Counted from the stretch's first letter, positions 1 to 12,961 are shown. The stretch is 64,000 nt of DNA from Collybiopsis luxurians FD-317 M1 (GCA_000827265.1 KN834766.1:677061-741060); one strand, 5' to 3'. Program-made: numbers and translations. The notes: generated by a model not told the origin, from the letters alone.

Positions 1-3000
1 CCAAAACTCCATCTTGTCTGACAAGATACAATGCAGCGAGCAATCTATCCCGACGCTCAACACCAAGAACCTCGACAAGAGCGCGACGCGAAGCATCTGC
101 TCCGCTAGCTTCAGCAGCAGCGTCTTCTTCGTCCATGTCCGAAGGTTTACCGGAGATACCCGAGACTTTGAAGAGCAACTCGCCAACAAGTGTAATGGAC
201 GCATGCTGGGAAGAAACTTAAGCGTTAAAGTAGGGCGAAACTGAAATAAACGAACATACACGAATACGCCATCCAGCATCGAACATGCCCCGCTCCAATT
301 CAGGTAAAAGCAAGTCAATAGCCTTGTTCGAATAATTGGTGATGACCATCCTTCCAGCTCGCATGGCCGCCTCCCGTACATATTCCTCTGTGTCCGAAAG
401 TCCGCTGAGGATAGGTCCAATAATTTTCGGAAGATGTGGTTGGAATCGGGTACCAAATGTGGCAGGAAGGAAGACCAGTAAAGACATGAATCCTTCGCGA
501 ACCGTCGGACGAGGCGACTGAGCATTGGCGATGATGTCCGGGAGCAGACCCTCGAGGCGCTCCATGCCTAATCCAGAAAGAACTTCACTAAGACCCTGTG
601 CGGCGCCTTGTCTGTCTACTCCAGATGTATCCGTTTTGAGAGTGCGCAGGAGACCTGGCACAAGATCGGGGAAGTGGACCTCGCCCAATCGTTCGACTAA
701 GGTGCCCAGAGCTTTTGCCGCAGTAGCGCGAGCCTCAGGTACAGGGTCGACGAGAACGACGTGGACAAGAGGAAGGAGTTGCGAAAGATAAGGTACAAAG
801 TCTTTGGAGTCCGTAAGGGAGGCCAGATTACCGACAATCTGGGCAGCCTTCTTTTTGGTATCTGCACCACGTTCTCTGAGCCCTCGTTCAATAATTGGAA
901 CTACCTGATGATACAAAGGATCAGAACCGCCTCACCTAGAGGAACAGGATACTTACCAGTGCCAAAGAAGAATGATCAATATAATGCATAAAGGACGTCT
1001 TCAAAAGACCCGAAAGCGCATTGGGTGTTTTCGCAGGATCCACGAGAGCTTTAAGTAAAATTGGAACGAGGTTCTGAATCTCAGGGTTACTGATAACCTC
1101 CCCAAACTGCTTCAAACTCCTATTGGCAGCAGCTCGCACTTGTGCATGCGAATCCGTTAGCACCCCAGTCAGTCGAGGAATCACAATGGGGAGTGAAAGC
1201 GAGAGTTGCCTGGGTGAACAGTAGGCCATCATACCTAACAACTCAATTGACCCCTTCTTTGACCGCCACTGTTTTTCGTCCAACCCGGAAAGCAACGAGG
1301 GCAGTATGAGCTTGACACCGTAGCCCGAGAGATTACCCATGATTACTCGTGCCGCGTCCTGAGTAGCTTCACGAACATCTGCAGTGGCATCTCCGAAAGA
1401 TGTCAGGAGAAGCGGAAGGATATACTCGATGTATGGCTCGAATAACCTCGCAAGTGTCATAGACAAGGTCTCAAAGGCAAACATGACCCCTTGCCTGGGC
1501 TCATACCGCTTCTTATCCTCAGCAGCAGACCTCAATTTCCTGATAATCTCATGCTCCTTCATCCCCGCAATTCCTGTTCCATTGATAACACCCGCTAATC
1601 CATATGCGGCTCCACGTCGGCTGGCATATTTCGGCGCATTGAACAAATCTTCCAAAAGGGTATCCACCAACGCAGAAACTTTGTCCTTTGGCTGCATGAA
1701 CTTGACTAGCGGCGAGATACACTCCGAAACAGCAATCTGGACTTGCTCCGAGGGCGTTTTGAGTGCTTCCACCAGACGATCGACGATAGTCGGAATACGA
1801 GCATCCGAGGCATCCAAATGGCGTGCAACGCGACCGAAAAGAATGACAACGGCTTCCTTAATGTGGTCGCCTGTTTCAGTAGCTGGACTCGGCTGACCGA
1901 GGTGCTCTTCGAACATTGAAATGAGAGGAGCGATGCATGACCGACCGTGCAAATCGATGGTCGTCGTTCCAGCTACTAGCATGCCTCTGCGCACATCGGA
2001 GGTTCGGTCCCCAAGAGCTTCATCTTGTATGAGGAAACGGAAGAATGGAACGACTTCCTTTTCAGTAAAGTGTGGCGCGACCAATTGGAAGGCGCGAGAA
2101 ACAGCAACACGGGCTTGCCATGGGTCGGATTGTTCAAGACTTTGAGGAATGACCATACCCTACAGAGAACGATTAGATGCTAGAAAGACACGATATGCAT
2201 AGTAAGCGTACATATTGATCATATTCAGGCGCCAAAATCTTAGCCTTGTCACGATAATAGTCCTGGAGTGTAGCCACAGTCTCTGCCACATTCTGCGGCC
2301 ATACATCGAGAGCTTCCGCGATGGCAGCAGCAGCGCTCGACCGCACGGAGGCGTTCTCGTGTCCTAGTAATTTCTGATATTTAGATCAAGAGTAAAGACC
2401 CAAAAGCAAAACCTACACACCCAAGTAAACCAAAAGTCGCTCCAGAAACGACTGCGGTACATCCAATCCATTATCTTCCCAAATATGACGAGCGAGGCGG
2501 GCGTTCTGCTCGTCGTCGTCGTGACAGGCGATCCACAGCTCCGGAGACCAATCAAGATCCGTAAGATCGAAAGGCTGGAACCGACGTAAGTCACCAAAGT
2601 AAAGACAACTTGCACTGATATACCTGTAAGGCCTGCAAACACGAATTCCTCACATACACTTCTTGCAGTAAGAGCCCATGGACAAGTACATCGATTTCTT
2701 CCTTCAACGCACTTCCTTCCTCGCCGTGCAATTGAATCGCCTCCCCGAGCTCGACCAGGGACGACGAAGCTTCCTTGCTAAGCTTGGGCTGCGTCCTGAT
2801 GACGTGGATTAGTAGTTGAAGCGTTCGATTACGCGGGAAGGAGGGGTCAGAAACTGTTCCAAAACCAAGCGTGTCAGATATTCGATAACGATAATCCTCA
2901 AAATCAACGCAAACGCACACTCTCCGCAATGGAACTTAACAATATCCTGCATCAACGACACCTGCTCCAACAGCTCTTCCGGATCCTTCTCTGCCCCCTC

Positions 3001-6000
3001 TTCCACCTGCGAAAAGACGCCCCCCTCCAATGCGACGTGCATCAGCAGAGGGAACAGGTAAGAGAACGTAGCAGAGTCAAAGGGAACTTGCTCTGATAGA
3101 TATCGGATGCGGTGGAGGACTCGGAGGACGATTTCTACACGCGAGGCGTGAATTCAAATAAGTGGTAACGAGATGAATACGAGATACACGTACGGCTTAA
3201 AGGCTCCGCTTTCATTTCCTCCGGCACTACACTCTCCCTCAAACACCTCAACGTGGCTATTCCTATCCACTTTCGGAACGTATCGAGTCGTTCAGAGGCA
3301 CATTGAGCCAAGACCTGGGAGTGAGTGAGTGAGTGAGTGAGTAAAGAACTTGAGCTCGACCCCTCACGAAAAGCAAAAAGGCATACATACCAAATACACC
3401 TCATACGCCTCCTTCCCAACCAATACCTCCCCCTTCCCCTTCACTAACGCCCCATCAAGCAAGAGCGCCACCACCTCCGATATATACATCCTAAACTCCT
3501 CCCCTCCACTCCCAAACGTCTCCACAAGACTCCGTACAAATCCCAACCCCCGAATCACTCTCGCCCTAATCCCCTCCACCCTCCTCCTCACCTCCCCTTC
3601 CTTCACAAGCTGTGCTTGAACAAGCGCTTGCTGCTGTTTAGTGAGTGCCGGCGCGCCCTTTTCCGATTGCGCCTTTTTGGAGGCGAGGGATTTGCGTAAC
3701 TCGTCTTCCCATTTATTGATCTCGCTGTCTTTGCCTTTCCTAGAGGGGCCGGAGGCGTCCTTGGTAGATGACAGAACTATAAAAGCTCAATGAGAATCCA
3801 CACATCCTCCCCACAGCAAAGAGAGAAAAAACGACCGACTAACCATCAACATACAAACTCCCCTCCTCCGTCTTCCAAATCCCCAGCTCCTCCTCCGTCA
3901 ACGCCCCAATAACCCCCCCATCAACATCCTCCCTCAACCTCTCCACTACCCTCGGCAACACTTCCGGCGGAGCCACAAACGCCAACACCGTCAACGCGCG
4001 ATACGCAGCCTTAGCAAACCCACTCCCCTCCTCCAACGCATGAACCAACACTAATTCCATCAACCTCTCCAAATTCCCCACAACCACCTCCCCAGGGTCC
4101 ACCCCCGCCCTCTGACACATATCGATCCAAGTCTGCGTCTGGTTCTTACGCGAGGGGGCAGAGACGAGCTCGTGATGAGCGAGAATCAAAGCCTCCACCA
4201 CCGCTTCTTCCTTGATCGTCTTGATAACCTCCTCGTCTGTATCTCTGTCCGTTTTTGTGTTTATGTCCGTGTCCTCTGCCCCTTCACCTTCACCTCGACT
4301 AGAGTCGGAGTTGAGTGAAGACACAGAACTCAATAAAAGTCCCGCCAGCTGCGAATGCTTACTCCACTGCTTCTCCTCTGTGGCCGCTGGATGCGACGTA
4401 TACCGCACCAAGAAAGCCGAAATGGCATCCCGGATCATCCCGGTCGTGATCTTCAACATCGCCGGGCTCGTCCCTGAGAGGGAGGTGACGGAGGCCAGAA
4501 CCTCTTTACGGACGGAAGGAGAGGAGCCGTTCAGTGCTAGGTGAACATAGACGGAGCCGAATTGAACCCTAGATCATGATCGAAGGAAGGATAGCGCGAG
4601 AAGAAAGGGCAGAACGAAGGAATCAAGAATCAGTAACCACCTCTCAAACCTGTACCCAAAAAACCCACCTCAACCCCTCACTCTTCCCAACCTTCCCCTC
4701 AAAACACCCCAACGCCTTATCCACCGCCCTCAACAACCACCTCTCACTCTCCTCATCCCTCGCCTCCCCCGTCTTCCCATACACCTTATCCCATAATAAA
4801 AAGGACGGCTTCGCACCCGTCCCTGTCCCCGAAGCAGCAATCCCCTGCAGCGTCGCATTCTTCCCCACAACTTCCTCAAACTCGAACCTCCCCCGGCTCA
4901 GTCCCGGTCCCGACCTTGTACCAGTACACGGACCCAACATCAACGCCACAGCAATATACGCCTCCAACATCCCTCCTCCCGCACCAGAAGTAGGATTAGC
5001 AGCGACGGATTTCAAAATACCCTCCAGAGCAGGCAAGACGGCACTCATAAACGTCATCAACGCCTCTGAGGGTTCCGAGTCCCCACCCGCACCCACACCC
5101 AACCCCATCGCCTCCCAAACAGCCCCACCCACCAAAACACAAAACGCCCTCCTCACCACAGGCTTACCACTCTGCATCTCCTTCGCAATCACCCCTACAA
5201 CCTCCTTCACCTCCTTACTCAACTCCCCATCCCCATCCCCACCCCCCCTCAACACAACACCCAAATGAGCAGAGATCGCCCCCGCCAACACACCCATCGC
5301 ACCCTCATTCGTCTCTTTCGCCAAAAGCCCAATGGACCCTTGAAGGACCGACTCCGATATCGATATCCCTTTAGTTTTTTTAGTCTCTTTAGTTGGAGGA
5401 GGCACCAACGCAAGCATCTTGTACAACGCAACACGATGATCCGGCCCCGCAGTTTTCCCCGCTTTAGGTAGTGCCAACAACTCCGTAACAGCTACTAGCA
5501 ACCGCTCATGCTCTCCTTCACTAGACTCTGCGCCCTCCGCAGAGGAAGGAGAACCGGAACCAGAAGAACTAACACACCCCACAAGCGCCCCAAACAACCC
5601 CACACTACCCTCCCTAATCACACCATTACTCGATTTCGCAGCATTAACACAATGCGTAACGAGCCTCTTAAACGCGTCTGTAGACAGAGAGCGCGAGTAC
5701 GAGTTGAAAAAACCCGAAAGGACGTCCAAGGAGCATTCCGGTGCCCTCAGCAGCGCTTTATCCGCCGTAGGGAGGATCTCGTTCTCGAGGTCCTCCGAGG
5801 TGATGAGGTGTTGGATGACGTCTTGGAGGGAGTCCAAGATGTGGTGAGGGACTGGGGTGCGGGACATGAGGAGAGTTGAGGTGTAGAGGGTGAGGATTTG
5901 GGACTAGAAGGGTCGAGGGGGTTCGTTCAATGCGAGGACGAAGAGGAGAGATGTAGCGGCAATGCATACCTTTAACTCTTTGGAAATCCTCTCACTCGGT

Positions 6001-7054
6001 GCCTCTTTTACATTTTTCAGCCTTACAACAACTGCCACCGCCACGCCGATGAGCTGAACATACTTCAACGGGTTTTGACTGTTCTTGCCGGAGGATAATT
6101 CGAGAAGCGTGGAAATCAAGATGGGTACTTTGTCTCCGGCCTAATTGAAAGTCAACGAAATATGTGAGATAACACACGAAGGATGCCACGCAAGGAACAC
6201 ATACCGAGCGTAAAGCCCTGCGTACACGAACCAGCGCACCAGTTTTGAGAGACGGTTTAGCACGATCAGAGTCAGATATCATATCCAACAATACCGCCAT
6301 CGATCCAACGATCGATTTGTACGACGACTCTTGAGTGAAATTCTTGTTAGTCTCGAGACACACGGCGTAGATCCCACAACACCAGGACAAAAGCACGAAG
6401 AGATCTGAAGGAGCGTATGAGCTATCGGCAGGCGAGTTAACCACGCGTCAAAATCGAATGAAAAAAGGGTAAAAGAGTAAAGAGACGAACTTGGCTGAAC
6501 CCCGTTTGACAAACTTGCCGACTTCATTAGAAATCCATCCTACGATCTGCTCTGTCACGCCTAGTTTTTGCTCCCGCTCCTCGTCTCTGCGGATGAGGAT
6601 CATCCCGACTTCTTCTACGGCTTCTCTCGACGGACCATCCGAGTATCGCGGGTACGTGAGAGTGAGAAGTTTGAATATGTCGAGTGTTTGTGAAAGGCTG
6701 AGGTCTAATCGAAAAAAGGGTCATGGAACGAATCGAATAGGAAGTATACTGAGAAAAATACCTGCATGCTTAGCCAAACCCAAAAGCTCTTCCCTCAAAA
6801 ACCTGACCCTGGTCCCAGTTCGACTTTTTAATAAAACATCTTGCGCAACATTCATCGACGGGGTCCAATCATTCATCACTTTATCCCTTTGCCATCTTGA
6901 ACTCCCAACTGACCCTTCGCATGACGGTAATAGATAATAAGATATTGAAAAAAGACTGAAATTACAAGGTACACATACTACTAGACCCCGACTCATCCTC
7001 ATCGTCAAAATTGCTAGAAGAAGATAACCACGATTGAATATCGGATTTGCTCAT
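1..7054 (-). CDS. GCN1: GCN1, activator of the eIF2-alpha kinase Gcn2 (3' end outside window)
   Basis: Gcn1 is a ribosome-bound HEAT-repeat scaffold that passes the uncharged-tRNA signal to the kinase Gcn2 in amino-acid starvation. About 2,050 codons in roughly 16 exons are visible, out of the 2,550-2,700 usual for the family; the RWD-binding C-terminus that contacts Gcn2 lies beyond position 1. Diagnostic stretches include WRIRHASITLVGELLFKVSG then ERRDRLLAALYLVRQDG (positions 1-290), and HEAT-type blocks such as GLSDTEEYVREAAMRAGRMV and PEARATAAKALGTLVERLGE. The chosen start is the ATG at 7054 (MSKSDIQSWLSSSS). The frame stays open upstream to a CTG at 7120, which is ATG in a duplicated fragment at 15369, so the true start may have shifted. 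No frame break was noticed. Large exons lie at about 4640-5905, 3840-4540 and 960-2156. The first coiled-coil gene lies divergently upstream, 342 bases away. Confidence 0.95.
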
Positions 7055-7396
7055 CGGTCCAGCTGCGTCTCCTTCCGACTTTTTGAGCTTTGAAAGCCGA
7101 ACTTTGCTGGTTGACGCCAGTGTAGCTCGCGAGACCTTGGTTCAGGTGTAAAAAGACGCGTTGAAGTACCAGATAGTGCGTAGCAGGAAAAAAAAATTAA
7201 GGGTAGACTGCTGGCAGGAGTCAAAGCTACGACGGTCCCGTTCAAAATTCAGTAAGCGCCCAAAATTTTGATCAACTCCCACAGTGGACAGACTGATCAC
7301 AAAATCTACCGTAAAAGTAAATCGACATGACCGACAGGTCATTTACTCATCAGAGCATGTCTTCCACTAACCACCCCCTGCAATATCTGAGCACCT
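7055..7396. promoter_or_regulatory. Divergent promoter region between GCN1 and the first cc gene
   Basis: This 342-base gap separates the divergent start codons of GCN1 and cc1, so it probably holds both promoters. Its GCN1-proximal part, up to about 7290, is present again at 15310-15532 beside a dead GCN1 fragment. The cc-proximal end carries an upstream ATG at about 7360 that belongs to the uORF conserved across the cc family. No clear TATA box was identified. Confidence 0.5.
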
Positions 7397-7853
7397 ATGT
7401 CGAACCGGGTTTCTCCTACAAATGTAAGTGTTTTTAGGCATTTCCATCAAGATACCGTAGTTCAAACACTATCTGCTTCCACAGAGCTCCTCCGAGGCAG
7501 ATTTCCAGCAACCCCCTCCTACCATCGCTCAAGTCGTCCAAAGGAACCAAGCGATTCTGCGCAACGTCGTTGCCCTCAGTTCAGGAGCGTATCCTACCGC
7601 TGTCGCTTCAGTCATCGTTCAAGAGGAGACTGAACAGCTTTTGCGAAAGGTATGCATTACCGCTATGTAGCTGAATTCTATTAAACCTACTTACCTTGAA
7701 TCGTGCATCTAGAATGCCATCGACCATAGGATGATTACCCGGGACTACAAGAGGACTGTCGACCACCTGAAGGAAACGATGGCGAAGCAGAAGGAAGCTA
7801 TAGCTAGCTTGGAAGAAATCCTCGCTGTTTTCGAAGCGATTCAAGGAAACTAA
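7397..7853 (+). CDS. cc1: small coiled-coil family protein, subfamily A, 110 residues
   Basis: Unrecognised family. Three exons: 7397-7423 (MSNRVSPTN), 7485-7649 and 7713-7853, with GT..AG introns and 110 codons before TAA. The first exon gives nine residues; the second encodes the family core (PPPTIAQVVQRNQAILRNVV...VQEETEQLLRK); the third begins with NAIDH and forms an amphipathic helix with heptad spacing (HLKETMAKQKEAIASLEEIL), ending in IQGN. No signal peptide or membrane segment is seen. The same exon boundaries and phase-0 junctions recur in paralogues across the window. An out-of-frame upstream ORF starting near 7360 overlaps the start codon. Function unknown; a dimerising coil is inferred from the helix pattern only. 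Confidence 0.8.
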
Positions 7854-8701
7854 GGCTAAGGTGAGCTATCAACATCATTTCTCTCTGTCTCTCATTACTT
7901 GAACTCCTTTTTGTCCAGTCTCATTATCGCCGAGTGAAATACATATCGAGTTGCATTCCCTTTCCGTCGTTTTGCTTTTCTCGCTGTGTATACGTCCCTG
8001 CTATCTGAATGCTCTCGCGATCTTTGTACATTCCTAACCGTTCCCTATACAATCTCTATACCATCGTGGTTCTCAGTCCTCAAAGCTACATATATAACGC
8101 CGCAGAGCTTGAGCACCAAGTACGGCTTCACGGTACAGGCTCTATTCATATCCTGTTTGAGGAATACAAACCCAAGTACACGCAAGGACTCGCTCCGAAA
8201 CCTGTCAACCCCATGATCATTCGTATTCAAACTGGAGGATCTCATAAGCTTACGCGGCAAGTTTTTTTCTTGTATGTAAGTGAAAGGCGGCTACAGACCG
8301 TGACCAACTTGAAGGTGAATGATTGCATCTGTATGAATGACTGATCAAGGAATGCGGCTCTTTTCCAGCCTCCTTCACCGACCCTGCCGTTCACCCGCTA
8401 AGATATTTCATGTTAGTCAAAAAATGGGCTTCCTGTTAAGTATATGTAGCTTTCATTGTTTAGGTGGGCAACGATAAAACAGATAGCCCACGGAAACCTC
8501 AACTCTCGAGTGGCATCACTATGACTAGTCTCAGCCAAATATTTTTGGCTGACCTCATCGGTATGGGGAACTGAACGTGGGAATTCTTGTCAGGAACTGA
8601 TTTTGATCCAAGCGACCGGGTGTGTAAATTGCCATCGAGGGATGGCAGTCCACCACCAGCCATGTTTCCCCCAAACCACCATCTACAGCGTATAATTCAT
8701 C
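7854..8701. other. 3' flank of cc1 and 5' flank of cc2
   Basis: No gene is supported here. The first part resembles the 3' flank of cc4 (18575-19000) and, more distantly, those of cc7 and cc8, sharing a segment around AGTCCTCAAAGCT, so the duplicated units include 3' flanking DNA. From about 8650 the upstream ORF of cc2 begins (MFPPNHHLQRI). Short open frames at 8009-8344 have no paralogue support. Confidence 0.5.
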
Positions 8702-9320
8702 ATGCCCAACCAACTCTTGTCCATAGATGTGCGCTTTTCCTCTGTATCTCAAGTTTCAGCCCGCTAAACTTCTCCCGCAGACCATTCAGACTACCCAGGT
8801 AAAAATTTTCCATAACGGCATTCCCTTTCTGCTGCTAATTTTACTTTCCAAAATTCCTCCTCTGCCCAATACAGGTACCACCTCGCCCTTCACCCTTGAT
8901 TTCCATAGATGCTGATTCTAACTCACAGGCCAATCCCACATTGACCCAAGTGGAGCTCAAGAACCAAGAAGCCTTGTGCAAAATCGTAGCCCTTCATCCA
9001 GGAGACTCGGTTCCTGATCTCACCTCTTTTGCCGTTATAGAGGCCGCCGAGGATCTTTTAAATGAGGTAACTACAAGTTCTGGTCCGCTCTCTACGAATT
9101 CGATCTCAAGCGGATCTCCCCCCAGAATAAGGCCGACATTTCCTTGCTTGTTCGCGACGTGGAGAACATCGAGGACGTCCTATATCAGGCTTTAGCTCAG
9201 AAAAAAGAACTCGATGAACAGCAGGAGGAGCTCATGAGAAAGCAGAAGAAAGTCACTGCTGTTATTGAAAGCGTCTCTGCCAGGCTCGCAAGCATTAAGG
9301 GTAACATTGGCGGGAAATAA
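8702..9320 (+). CDS. cc2: small coiled-coil family protein, subfamily B, about 143 residues
   Basis: Unrecognised family; founder-type member of subfamily B. Proposed exons: 8702-8728 (MPNQLLSID), an 18-base microexon 8781-8798 (TIQTTQ), 8875-9066 and 9126-9320. The third exon carries the core (ANPTLTQVELKNQEALCKIV...DLTSFAVIEAAEDLLNE). The last gives a longer coil than subfamily A, NKADISLLVRDVENIEDVLY then KKELDEQQEELMRKQKKV, ending NIGGK. All junctions are phase 0, so the microexon could be skipped without changing frame. In cc6 the matching microexon contains TAG, so skipping may be the normal form. Intact. An overlapping upstream ORF is present as in subfamily A. Confidence 0.72.
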
Positions 9321-9992
9321 TGTTGCTTCATGTGAGTAAACCCGATTTCATTTTGCCTCGAGAATAATTTATTAACCAAAGTTCTTTTCTTACCAGCGTC
9401 GTTACTGTAACTGGAATCACCGGAACAAGTTGCACGAATCTCAAAGTCTTTCCCTTATTTGTTGTCGCATTGCTCTGTACAAGCTATGTATAGATATATC
9501 ATCAATTCATGCTTGTTTGTTTGTTTGTTTCACCCATATTCTGGGACGTATACGTAACGCTTTGAATCGACCCACGATTACATCGTCGTGTCGCCACGTT
9601 GTATACAATCAGCAAACAGACCTACTCTTTCGCGTCGATTTCCACTGATCTCGACTGCATCTCGTGCCTGCAGGATAATCCTACGCTCTACCAAATGGAT
9701 CTCGAAACCTAAGCTTTGTACCATATTACTGCGCTTGACCACAGAAAACAGGTGCTTAGAAACACCTTCAATGCCGCTATACTAATAAATGCCGGGTCTC
9801 ACTTTCATTCTTCTGAACAAGCCCGATATCTCGTTAATCTGGCGCGAAATCAAGCACATTCAAAGCATCATATGCATCATACTCCTAATTAGACTGTCAC
9901 GAGAAAGCAAGCTTTTTGAATCGATCGATTGTACGTGAGTAGCTATCGTTGCGCCGACTTGTCAGTTTGTTCGTCAGACTTTGATCTTCAAC
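9321..9992. other. Intergenic, duplicated at about 16297-16950
   Basis: No gene is supported. The stretch after cc2 (including a TTTG run near 9510 and a segment around GCGCGAAATCAAGCACATTC near 9840) is repeated after cc3. It is part of a segmental duplication of about 2.6 kb: 8.55-11.2 kb corresponds to 15.55-18.1 kb. Confidence 0.6.
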
Positions 9993-10345
9993 CTAGACTA
10001 AGTAAACGAGGCAAGTCCCGGACCCTGGTCCCCACCTACACGACCACACCCGCTGGGTATACTTCAAAATCGGACACCTAATTTTCAAACCCTCAGTCAC
10101 TTGTTTCATAACCGTATCCCTCCCCCAACCCCTCGTCAGATAACCCTCATCAAATTCCCGCTCAAACCTTTCAGGAATACCCTGCTCAAGTCCAACACCC
10201 AGCCGTTCCTTCCTTGACTCCTCAAACAGTACACACCACACCACATCTATGAACCACCCTCCCACCAGCTCCATCCTGTCGGGTCCGGTCGTGAACCCTC
10301 CCCGGCCTCATACGTTTGACCTATCTCAAAGTTTTGACGAATGAC
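9993..10345 (-). pseudogene. Fragment A of the secreted protein gene at 22.6-23.4 kb
   Basis: The minus strand encodes FIDVVWCVLFEESRKERLG and then GIPERFEREFDEGYLTRGWG, matching the intact gene's MDMVWGVLEELGRRGKYD and GVPGTFQREFNARYLRIWAQ. Only the C-terminal third is present. A stop in frame just upstream and loss of frame around RQNFEIGQTYEAGEG show it is dead. Two further fragments lie at 14.5-14.9 and 16.95-17.3 kb. Confidence 0.75.
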
Positions 10346-10441
10346 TACAGTGTAATCTTTGCACGAAATTTCAGTACTATCTCGCTCATAATTCAGATTT
10401 TAAAAAAACTCCTCTAATTCTTCCGTACCGTGTATTGAACG

Positions 10442-10593
10442 ATGCCATCCTTCCGAGATCAATTACGGACATACGACTTGGATTCTCATACGCTTCAAGG
10501 TGGGTATTCCCTTCTATTTGCCATTTGCTGCTGAAATCGTTATTTTACCCTACAGTAAAAGCATTGGCAGATTCAACGATACAGAGGATCTAA
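10442..10593 (+). CDS. Possible two-exon mini-ORF (31 codons) or gene fragment
   Basis: ATG at 10442 opens MPSFRDQLRTYDLDSHTLQ. A good donor follows at 10500 and a polypyrimidine acceptor ends at 10555; joining gives ...QVKALADSTIQRI then TAA. The same exon pair, with the same splice sites, recurs at 17389-17549 with few changes. This may be the 5' end of a lost gene carried along in the duplication, or a micropeptide. Not recognised. Confidence 0.3.
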
Positions 10594-12206
10594 TCTTTCG
10601 TGGTCTGTACCAGTGTAGCGTTTCGTCAAAAGAAAAAAAATGGGTAGATCCCCTGTTAAATTATACGGTCCCCATCGATTGAATAGGAAGGGATAAGTAG
10701 ATAGGTGGCACACGGAAACGAGCTGAGCTGAGTCTCGTCTCTCGAGGGTCATAGGATGGTTAGTTTGGGGAACCAGTGACGAGGCAGTTACGACAGTCCA
10801 CCAGAAGGGATCAGGCTCACACATACCAACCAACGTCCAAAATATTACCAGAAATAAAGCTCAGCTGGAGCTGAAGGTAAAGTAGAAGGTCGTATATGCA
10901 AGTGCATTTAGTTCCGGAGCCGCTAATGCTCAGAAACAGTGACACGCTCTTTTCTTGTCCTGTCGTATGGAAAACGAAGTAAACTGTCATTAGTATCAAA
11001 TATTAGCGACTATCCCCCCACATATAACACTTTGAATGAGGAAAGTAGATACGAACAATGTCCTAATCACGGCTGAAAGACGATTTGTAAATAATTGCTT
11101 CGGATGAGATCGAGAGTCGGCGATTGCCGCGAGCGTGGTAACGCATATGCGGGATTAAAAAGGAAAGCCAAAGCTGTGAATACGAACTTAGCCGTAGTAA
11201 CTGATCATTTGATCAGCGTACAGAGAGCTGTAGAGATGAGACTTCCTACCCTGCCCGTGTCGTAAATACTCTTTCGACAGTGTCTCAATCCTGACAATAA
11301 CTATTCGCGCCCTCTCAACCTCAATCTTTCACCACCGCCCCAAGCCTGCATCACATTTTCACCAGCTCAACTAATCTACGGTTCGCTATCCTTGCAGGTA
11401 GCAGATTCGCTATTTTAATCCCCCGCTTCGCTGTTCCACCTGATTTTCATCTTTTTTTTTTTCTGCTCCGTCTCGGTGTATGGCAGGGGGCAGTGTACTG
11501 CATCTGTTACAGAAGTCATGCAGATGGAGCATCAAGTATCAGCTAAAAGGTCAGTTTTGGATAAAAGTTGAAGGTCCGAGAAAGGATGAAAGACGAAATG
11601 CTATACTTGTATAATTGCCTCGGAGGGAGGTGAATTTGAGGCCGAGAGCTTGAATGTAAAGAGGAAAAGTAGTATAAAATGCCCATGTGAATTTTTCGAG
11701 AATCGATTCTGATCCGGAATGATAAGGTACCGATGGGGTGGCAATTCTACTATATGTTCGCTAGAATAAAGATGTTAGGCTATTTGATAAGCACTATACC
11801 TAATGCATCGAAAATCTGGACTGCGTTACTTATCACTCTTCCGGTCAAAAATGTTCGTCATTGGATCAATTCATACCCGACCCTAACTTGAAGTGTGACA
11901 TGAGATGAAGAAAAGAATGTCTCGGCTCCCAGAAGGATCATGCCACCAACTTGAATGTAAAAACAAAAGTAGATATTTTCCATTTTATCAGTTTAGAATA
12001 AACACACAACAATCTTGAATTGGAATTAGGTCCAATCCGACAAAAGTACAATCTCAAAGCTGTGAATAACTGCAGTAAATTTCACCAGCCGGCTGCAATC
12101 CAAGCCCTGGCTATCGGTGTGGTGGGAAGATTTACTTGGTAGTGCTATGAATCGAATTAACATCCTTCCAAGGCCAAGGAAATGGCAAAACAAAAAGGGG
12201 AACGCA
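10594..12206. other. Gene-poor stretch with duplicated blocks
   Basis: No gene is supported. 10594-11210 is repeated at about 17550-18100. 11540-11760 resembles 28560-28780, the 3' flank of the secreted-protein gene at 27.7 kb, suggesting that a copy of that gene once stood here and has lost its coding part. From about 11770 to 12206 the sequence matches 31020-31450, the 3' flank of the second lectin-like copy. Confidence 0.55.
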
Positions 12207-12896
12207 CTAAGTCACAGAAACCCCGACGACAGTGTCATGATAGTCCAAATCACCGCCATCTTCGGCATGAATCTGAATGAATGATTTCGCGCATCACTTA
12301 GCTCGTGTACCTGTACCTCAACAACAGCTTGTGTTCTTACCATTGTGAAGTCGATCGCTTTCTTACCTCCAATTAGGAAATTATTCTGAAGAATAAAAAA
12401 AATGAACATATGATCGAGAATATCCAACTGCATCGCCTACATGTTCGTGCTTCATGTCACTCGGTTTGAGCTCGCTGCTGCCCGGGGGAGTATGGGTAGC
12501 GTAAACGGCGATGTAGCGATCTTCATTGCTGGACGGCAAAGTAAGAACAATAGGGTTGGGGGCGATATTCCCGGGCTGGCTGGCGGTAATTTGGAACTCG
12601 CTGGATTCGTTGGGGGCGGTCCAAAAGGCTTGCACACTGACGAACTGTTTATTGCTGTCGAGAATGTAGGTATTGAAGAACTGAGGCCAAGCAGCGATAC
12701 GTTGCTGTGATCCATGAGGTCAGTCGATACACTTCACTAAACTTTAGGGAATGAAAGATCTCACCCCAAATACAACGGCATTGGTGGCCTTGGGGAATGG
12801 TAGAACGATGACATGAATGTCATGGTCGTCACCGCGCTCCCCTGGAACTGGTAGCTTGAGGGTATCGTGGAATGGTTCAGCTGCAAGAGGTGCCAT
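12207..12896 (-). CDS. Lectin-like protein copy 1, 168 residues, C-terminal EDGxDxDYxD loop
   Basis: Four exons on the minus strand give MAPLAAEPFHDTLKLPVPGE...AVVFG, then QRIAAWPQFFNTYILDSNKQ...PSDMKHEH, then NNFLIGGKKAIDFTM, then IHAEDGGDLDYHDTVVGVSV and TAG. All junctions are phase 0, with donors GTGAGA, GTAGGC and GTAAGA. No signal peptide, so probably cytosolic. The composition is beta-rich. The final exon matches the acidic EDGxDxDYxDxVV loop that binds calcium in LecB-type (PA-IIL superfamily) lectins. That resemblance is motif-level only, and a sugar-binding role is inference. Two near-identical intact copies lie at 31.5 and 36.1 kb. A TATA-like box lies 59 bases upstream of the start codon. 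Confidence 0.75.
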
Positions 12897-12954
12897 GTTA
12901 TGTGTTAGAGCAGGTTAGGTTCAGTGGATATGGATTCAACAGGAATGACATATC

Positions 12955-12961
12955 TTATATA
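12955..12961 (-). promoter_or_regulatory. TATA-like box of lectin-like copy 1
   Basis: TATATAA (minus strand), 59 bases upstream of the start codon. It stands at exactly the same distance in the other two copies, so it is probably a core promoter element. Confidence 0.6.

Noticed and set aside
14..2145. Plus-strand open frames at 14-244, 1384-1896 and 1921-2145
   Set aside because: They lie antisense to GCN1 exons, whose HEAT-repeat translation is unmistakable; low complexity and no homology pattern.
3318..3342. GTGA microsatellite
   Set aside because: Simple repeat within a GCN1 intron, without sign of function.
4576..5268. 230-codon plus-strand frame
   Set aside because: Antisense shadow of a large GCN1 exon with strong codon bias; Pro/Ser-rich artefact of that bias.
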